Below are positions 58,221 to 64,000 of a stretch of 64,000 nucleotides of DNA, piece after piece; the first letter of the stretch is position 1; each line of letters starts with the position of its first letter. The notes beneath the pieces are model-generated. The model did no database searches. It saw only the letters and a list, made by a program, of their open reading frames with translations, and was not told the origin of the DNA. The position numbers were made by a program, and so were the translations under genes. Source of the stretch: Heloderma charlesbogerti (lineage: Eukaryota; Chordata; Lepidosauria; Squamata; Helodermatidae); assembly GCA_026122225.1 (NCBI GenBank), contig JANEZZ010001860.1, positions 1 to 64,000 of the forward strand, in the 5' to 3' direction.

Positions 58221-59209
58221 TATTTAACTTTCATATTTATTATTTCCTTTCTTTATTATTGCAATTCAGAGTCAGCATGATGCAACCAGAGGTGGGAGTT
58301 CCGCTTGCAACACAAACTGAACCTCCTGCAGCTACAGGGATGAGTGGGTTACCCCGCCCCCAATAAATTTCTACGATGCTGTTGTCGTTTTTCTTGCCAG
58401 CATAAAATTAGGGACTAATGGTGAGGTGAAAGTTTACAGGAGGTTGAGAAGCAGGTTTACCTAAACAACAGTTCCGGATGCTCTTTGGAGTATATTGTCT
58501 TCTTCAAACACTGAGGAGCATTAATACAAGATGCAGCTACACTTACAAGAGGAATATGTCAAAGCGCGTCGTCTTGCGTGCTCTCGCTCTCTCTGCGTCC
58601 ACACCGGACTCCTTGCAGGCCACCAGGTAGGGAGACTCTCGGTCTCCCGCAGTCACTTTTAAAGTTCCAGTTTGCACAAACAGCCCACACAGATCCTCTT
58701 AGCCAACCGGCCAAGAAAGTAGAGGACGTAGGCAAGCCACACCACAATGTATTTATTTACACACACACTCATGTAATACTGTGCACTCAACTCAGATAAG
58801 TAAAATTATTGTAATGCATCCTGTTTTCTTTCCTAATCTTCATCTTAAGTAACATGCAGCTGATTGTGACTTTATTTTCTACCATGGAGTGTGCATGCAG
58901 GGCACCAATCCAGATCACCACCACAGCACGAAGGGGAGGTTTAAACCTTCCCCCGTCACTCCCCACCTCCAATTCACCCCACTGCCACACAGGGGCTAAA
59001 AAAAGGCAAACCTATCTATTGGTACCATTGACTCTGACTACTGGGCAGTATCGAAATGTAGTGAATGAACGAAATGAATGACAAGAAGGGCTCTTCTGGA
59101 ACATTTCCACCCCCAACTCCACAAATATTCTTCAGCACTGTGTCCCCTCCTGCCTAACCACCTGGCATTCTCTTCCTGTACCCAAGATCACTTGCCCTGG
59201 AGGAAGGCC

Positions 59210-59325
59210 ATCTTGAACCTGGCACCCCCCAGAGGTGTTGGGCTCCAACTCCCATCATCCCCAGCCAGCACAATGGGAGTTGTAGTCCAACACCTCTGGA
59301 GGGCATCAGGTTGAGGAAAGCTGGC
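59210..59325. repeat. Palindromic hAT-like MITE
   Basis: Arms 'ccccagaggtgttgggctcc' and 'gtccaacacctctggagggc'. It lies upstream of TFR2. Confidence 0.62.
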
Positions 59326-60094
59326 CCAGTTTCTTTAGGGTTAACATTCTGCTCAATAAATACCCTCTTTCTTTCCTCATCCACCCAGGTTAAAGATTAG
59401 CTCCTGCGTGAGACAGCCCTGGGACAGGCCTGCAGAAGTTAAGCCACCCTGTCCCACAGATACTTTTTCTCCTTCCAGAGAAAGACCCAGGAGCCCTGGT
59501 TCTTGGCAGTTCTATTCTACCTTCCTAAGTTGCATGATCTTTGCAGAGAACAGCCCAGGGATCCTGACCTTTAGCCACAGTTTTGGGTGGTCCCTGAAGC
59601 CAGCTTCTAACCTGGCAGGGTGTTCTGGGTGGGAGACCCCGTTGATCTCACCCGTCCGCCTCCCATTCCCTTCCCAGAGGCCAACAGAAAAATTAGTCCT
59701 CGTTTTTCAGGATGGAGGTGTCACCTTATCCCATGACCCTCCAACCTCCATCTTTGGTGCTTCTCTGCCTTTGAGGTCCTCCCCCCACCTGGTCTCCCCT
59801 GCGGGCCAAGTGGCAGCGGGAGAAGTGATCTTCGCAAAGACGATTCAGAAATCTCCCACCTGCCCACACTGGGTGGCTGGCTTGGCCTCTTTTAGCACGC
59901 ACAGGTGGCCCTCTCTGCTGCACCAGGACCGCCTCCTCCCCGCCACCAGCACTTCGAACACAGGAGAAAGAGGGATTCTGGACGATGGAGGGGAGACCAT
60001 CCAGGTGAGGCATTTTGGGCCTGCTGTTGGTGTCCGGGGGGGGGGGCTCAGTGTGTGTGAGTGGAGGGGGCACCTTGGCTGGGAGACGGGCCCG

Positions 60095-60207
60095 TGTAGC
60101 CCAACCCAGGGCCCTCCTGGTGTGTCGGACTAGGGCTCCCATCATTCCTGGGAGGATGGGAGTTGTAGTCCAACGTGTCTGGAGGGCCCCCAGTTGAGCC
60201 AGGCTGC
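60095..60207. repeat. Palindromic hAT-like MITE
   Basis: Arms 'ccctcctggtgtgtcggact' and 'gtccaacgtgtctggagggc'. It lies at the edge of the CpG-rich segment. Confidence 0.6.
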
Positions 60208-60289
60208 CCGGGGATATCCCAAGGGAGTCCCCCAACACCTTGCTCCCCTGGGATCCCCCCGCCCTGAAGGGTGGATCATCACAGACCAC

Positions 60290-61530
60290 AGCACCCGCGC
60301 CCCCGCCGCCTCACTCCCAAGAGCTTCCCCACCGCCCCGCCCCGACTCACTAGCTCCTGGGGAGGCCCGCGGAGGCAGCGCCGGACTCCGTCTGTTTCGG
60401 CGTCCGCCTCCCTGCCCCTGCCCTCCCTCGCTCCCTGCCCCGGGTTACTCCCCCTCTGCGCCGCTCCTCCCCTCGACGAGCCGAGCCGAGCCGGGCCCGC
60501 GCCGTCCAGGGCTGCGCGCGGGGGCGGGGGCTCCGCCCGCGGGCTCCAGCTGCCCGACGGCCCCTGCGCGGACGCCTGTGAACATTGCCGACCGCTCTGG
60601 AAGCGCCCGGTTGGCGATCCGAGAACGGGGAGGCGGCTGCTCGAAGTTGCTCGCATCCGCTGCTAGGCCTGCCCGTTCTTCAGGGGCCCTCCGCTGGCCG
60701 AGGATGATGGGGCTCGTGGCCCCACACCTGGCCCGGAGGTCCTCCGGGCCGGAGCGTGGCTGTCGCGACGGAGCAGCCCGACCCGGGCCGAGCATCGCTT
60801 CCAGCTCCGGGCCGGGCTCGGGGCGCTCGGCGCTCCCCGGCGGTTGCGTTTCCGTCGTGAACTCCCTCTAACTCACGTATCGGTGGGGCCGCGCACCGCT
60901 TACTCTGCGCGGCTCGACGTGCCCTTCCAAGCCGGCGCCTGCCCCCCGAGGGCCGGAAGGCCGCCCAGATGCGGCGCGCGGGGAGCGCGCCCTGGCGCAC
61001 GCCGGCCCTGCGCGGGAGGCGCCCGGCCAGGCGGGGCCCCGCTAGCGGCGCCTGGAGCGGGCCGGGGGGCGGCGCCCCGCGCGCGGCGCACGAGAAGCCC
61101 GCCCGAGGAGGCGGCTCCGGGCCAGGCCGTCGCGGGGGCTGCAGCGGGCACCGCCGAGGCCGGGAAGGCCGCCTCGCGCTCCCGCCCCGCTCGCAGGTCC
61201 GCGGGGAGGGAGCGCGCGAGGCGCCCCCGGCCAGGCCCGGGGGGCCGAGAGCAGCCGAGGCCCCCGCCTGCAGCCGGGCGCGGCGCTCCCCCGCCGCGGG
61301 AGCAGCGCTGAGGGGCCCCGCGAAGGGCGGGGGGCTGCGGCGAGACGCGCAGGCGGCGCCCCCTGCGAGAGGAGCGGCGCCTTCCGCAGCGTGGCCCCCG
61401 CGTTTGTCGCGCGCCGTGGACTTTCCGTGCCCCCCAGTCCGAGCGTTGGGGAGCCTTCAGCTGGGGCCGGGAGCCAGATCCGCCCTTACATGCGAAGGAG
61501 GGTTGCTCCTGCCCCTTTCGTGGCCGTGTT
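60290..61530. promoter_or_regulatory. CpG-island-like segment, probable promoter region
   Basis: This is a long, very G+C- and CpG-rich stretch with GC-box-like and CG-repeat text, unlike anything else in the window. It lies 3 kb upstream of the tentative TFR2 start exon, so it could hold a TFR2 5'UTR exon or a divergent gene's promoter. Its open frames are compositional (Pro/Ala/Arg/Gly-rich) and show no recognisable protein. Confidence 0.6.
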
Positions 61531-62567
61531 GAGGAGGGGACGTCAGCAGGCGCGTCGCTGTGGCCGGCTGCATTTGATCACATTCGGGCCAGTCAGTAAA
61601 GCCCCCTCTTCTTCCATGGCGAGGCCTCTGCGCCGCCCCCAAAGCCCCCTCCCCCGCGCCGGCGGGGGTCGCGGCAGTTGGAGTCAAGCACACCTGGAGA
61701 GCGCCAGCTTGGCGGAGGCTGCATTATGGCTTGTTTGCAAGGGCGCCGTTCTGCATGGTATCCGGGAAACGCAGCCCCGGGCCCTTCTGTCATGTTTTCT
61801 TAAGATAAGGGGGATTTGAGGAAGGGAATTTCAAGGACGGAAGTGAACCCAGTTCTGTAATATTCTGGGTAAATCACGGAAGAGGGAAATGGCCATTGGA
61901 CCTGCCTGCCTGCATAACCCTTGGATCCATTTCACACATACACACACCAGGAAGAAACGGGGCCATTTTTTAAAGAAGATCCATTCATCTCTGCTGAATA
62001 TTTGCTTTGTTCCACCCACAGTTTAGTGCCACCTTCCCCACATCTGGAAAGCTCCTGGTTGGGGAAGGATGATTTAGTGGAAACTTCTCTTTCAGTACAA
62101 GCATCTACCTTTGGGCCCAATCAAAATGGGGGCTAGCAAGTGGGATGTGTGATGTGGCAGGGGAAATCTGGCTTGGGTTACACCCCAAACAAATGTGGGG
62201 GAGAATTCTCAAGCAAACTGCAATGTTTGATTCTACACATTTGGATTGCCATACAGGTTGTGGCTTCCTGGGCCATTACAGGTGCTAAACTATTGGGCAA
62301 ATGGGAGGAAACAAGATTGCTCAGTACTACACAAATAATGTGAATAATTTAGCAATGTGAATGGAAAGCTAGACCTGCTGGCCTTTCTCCATAAGGAAAT
62401 AACAGACCATACTCCGAAAGCACGTCCTGAGCAATGCTGCAATGACTGTGTTAAAAAACACCAAAAAGGAAAAAATCCAAAAGCACCGCTGAGTATGGAC
62501 CGTAATAGTTATTTATTTGTTGTGCAGATTTCTAAAGTACTCATGGACTATATAAAAATTGTTTATT

Positions 62568-62731
62568 TTTAGGCAGATCACTAAAATGTTGGATGTGTTT
62601 TGAGACTATGTCAGCTGACAGAACTGACGAGTTTCGACAGAAGGACGCTTGCCTCAGTTGGATCAGTTGCTCCTGAGGAAGAGACACTACTCAAAATGCA
62701 CAGCACATTTTAGTGATCTGCCTAAAAAATA
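62568..62731. repeat. Foldback repeat with ~24-40-bp terminal inverted repeats
   Basis: Ends 'ttaggcagatcactaaaatg' and 'cattttagtgatctgcctaa' are perfect inverted copies around a unique core. This looks like a small DNA-transposon derivative, family unknown. Confidence 0.6.
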
Positions 62732-62749
62732 TTTTTTTCTCCTTCTCCC

Positions 62750-63120
62750 ATGATACTAGAACCCAAAGGGGTCGTCCCATGAAGCTGACTGGTGGGAGAT
62801 TCAGGATGGATAAAAGGAAGGAGGGCTTCTTCACACAGCACATAGCAATGGCCACCAAATGGGATGGCTTTAAAAGCGGGGTGGACAAATTCCTAGAGGA
62901 GAAGGCTATCAAGGGTACGAGTCCTGATGGCCGTGTACTCCCTCCAGTAGCAGCGGCAGTGAGCCTATGTACAGCAGGTGCTGGGGAACATGGGCGGGAG
63001 GGTGCTGCTGCACTCCTGTCCTGCTTGTGGGCTTCCCGCAGGCAGCTGGTTGGCCACTGAACGCTAGACTGGATGGACCCTGGGCCTGATCCCAACCAGG
63101 GCTCTTCCCGCGTTCTTATG
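62750..63120 (+). mobile_element. CR1 LINE 3' end
   Basis: Contains 'gggcttcttcacacagcac', 'tgggatggctttaaaagc', 'gggcttcccgcaggcagctg' and ends 'cgttcttatgac'. This is the same tail as at 20170-20495 and 41370-41945. Confidence 0.75.
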
Positions 63121-64000
63121 ACAGAACCCCAGTCGGGGGGCTCATCAGTTCCTAAGGAGGGAAGTTGATGCCCGGAGTGCCTTTTCCTTGCTATTGCATA
63201 GGAAGAGTGGACTCCCAGAAATAGCTGAGGTTGGGGGAGGGTTATTCAAGGCAGTGGGAATTTCTTCCCGTCAATACTTCCTCACAAGCTGGATAGCTCT
63301 CCTTCCGGAAATGCAAGCCTTGCAAGTCTTGGATTTTCTGGGAAGCGTAACAACCTTTAATAAAGATAAAAGAGAACCACAAAAAAACAAAATCCCATCC
63401 ACCAGGAATCTTCCTTTCCTGGACCCAGTGTACAAACCAGCTGCTCTCTGAAGTTTACAAGATAAATATACAGAAAACTGTACATGTTTAACTTAATATC
63501 AAATATAAACTCTCATGAAAGTCCCTTAGAACAAAATTATACATATATACATGTAAGTATATACGATGTAGTAGAGAGTGTCCACGAAAGCTTATACCAG
63601 AATATATTTGTTAGTCTTTCAGGTGCCACAAGGCTCTTCTTTTATGCACTGAGTGACACTGAAGGTCCTTTATCCCCTTCTGGGGAAGAACCAAACAATG
63701 GTTCTCAAGAAGCAATGCTTGATTCAGCAAATTCGGTGCACAAGACTGGCAGCTGTCAATCACCCACCTAGGCTTCACAGAAAATATTTGCAACACCCAT
63801 TTCTAACATTCTGCAAGAAGAGAGAGGAGGGGGTGGACCTATTTTGATGGAGTTCATCTGACATTTATTCAAGTCACATTCTGACAATCTGCTTCTTTCT
63901 CCACCACATTTAAGAGATTGACAACTGCCAATCATCTTTTGAGGCTTTATTGTCCCTTGGGGCATAGTGTGGGAGAATTGCCAACTGTTCCCACACACAC

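Larger units (their letters stand above)
57279..60289. other. Region upstream of the tentative TFR2 start exon
   Basis: Contains a diverged MITE-like foldback (~57765-57870), a CR1 tail (57880-58220) and two MITEs (59210, 60095). No further TFR2 exon could be identified, but a short 5' exon could be missed. Confidence 0.6.
61531..64000. other. Right-hand flank, repeats and unassigned DNA
   Basis: Contains half a MITE (~61670-61735), the foldback at 62568, a CR1 tail (62750-63120) and a repeat scrap with 'gtgtccacgaaagcttat' near 63577. No exon was recognised. Confidence 0.6.

Noticed and set aside
60194..61532. Long open frames in the CpG-rich segment (225 and 187 codons) as genes
   Set aside because: They are Pro/Ala/Arg/Gly-rich on both strands, which high G+C produces by chance, and no domain is recognisable.

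Overview
The window looks like a GC-rich, gene-dense stretch of a squamate reptile (lizard-type) genome. This rests on two vertebrate genes with canonical GT-AG introns and on the repeat mix: RTE/BovB LINEs, L2- and CR1-clade LINEs, a DIRS-type tyrosine-recombinase retrotransposon, a tRNA-derived SINE family and many palindromic hAT-like MITEs. No species-level call is possible from sequence alone.

Gene 1 (+ strand, 692-37576) is a class IA PI 3-kinase catalytic subunit most similar to p110-alpha. Twenty exons give 1009 residues without a frameshift or stop. The first ~63 residues lie off the left edge. Its divergence from p110-alpha, as I recall that protein, is too high for a reptile PIK3CA orthologue, so I read it as a PIK3CA paralogue. 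Its neighbour is TFR2, whose paralogue TFRC sits on the PIK3CA chromosome arm in human. It is therefore probably a whole-genome-duplication ohnologue that mammals lack.

Gene 2 (- strand, 41008-57278, tail-to-tail with gene 1) is transferrin receptor 2 (TFR2). Its 17 well-supported exons plus a tentative one-codon start exon give ~778 residues. The region just downstream of its stop, read on the TFR2 strand, holds four hairpins (40233-40667) with the architecture of iron-responsive elements: lower stem, bulged C, 5-bp upper stem and a CAGNGN loop. TFRC mRNA has such an IRE cluster, but mammalian TFR2 is described as lacking IREs. This is the most interesting signal in the window, because it would put this TFR2 under direct IRP control.

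Layout: 1-38240 PI3K gene. Its introns contain a BovB with an L2 nested inside it (10338-16025), a CR1 (18690-20495) and a DIRS element interrupted by a second BovB (23619-32886). 38241-40190 is intergenic, with SINE and palindromic repeats. 40190-41007 is the presumed TFR2 3'UTR. 41008-57278 is TFR2, with a third, internally deleted BovB in an intron (42949-44395). 57279-60290 is repeats. 60290-61530 is a CpG-island-like segment, probably a promoter. 61530-64000 is repeats and unassigned DNA. No rRNA, functional tRNA or CRISPR was seen.
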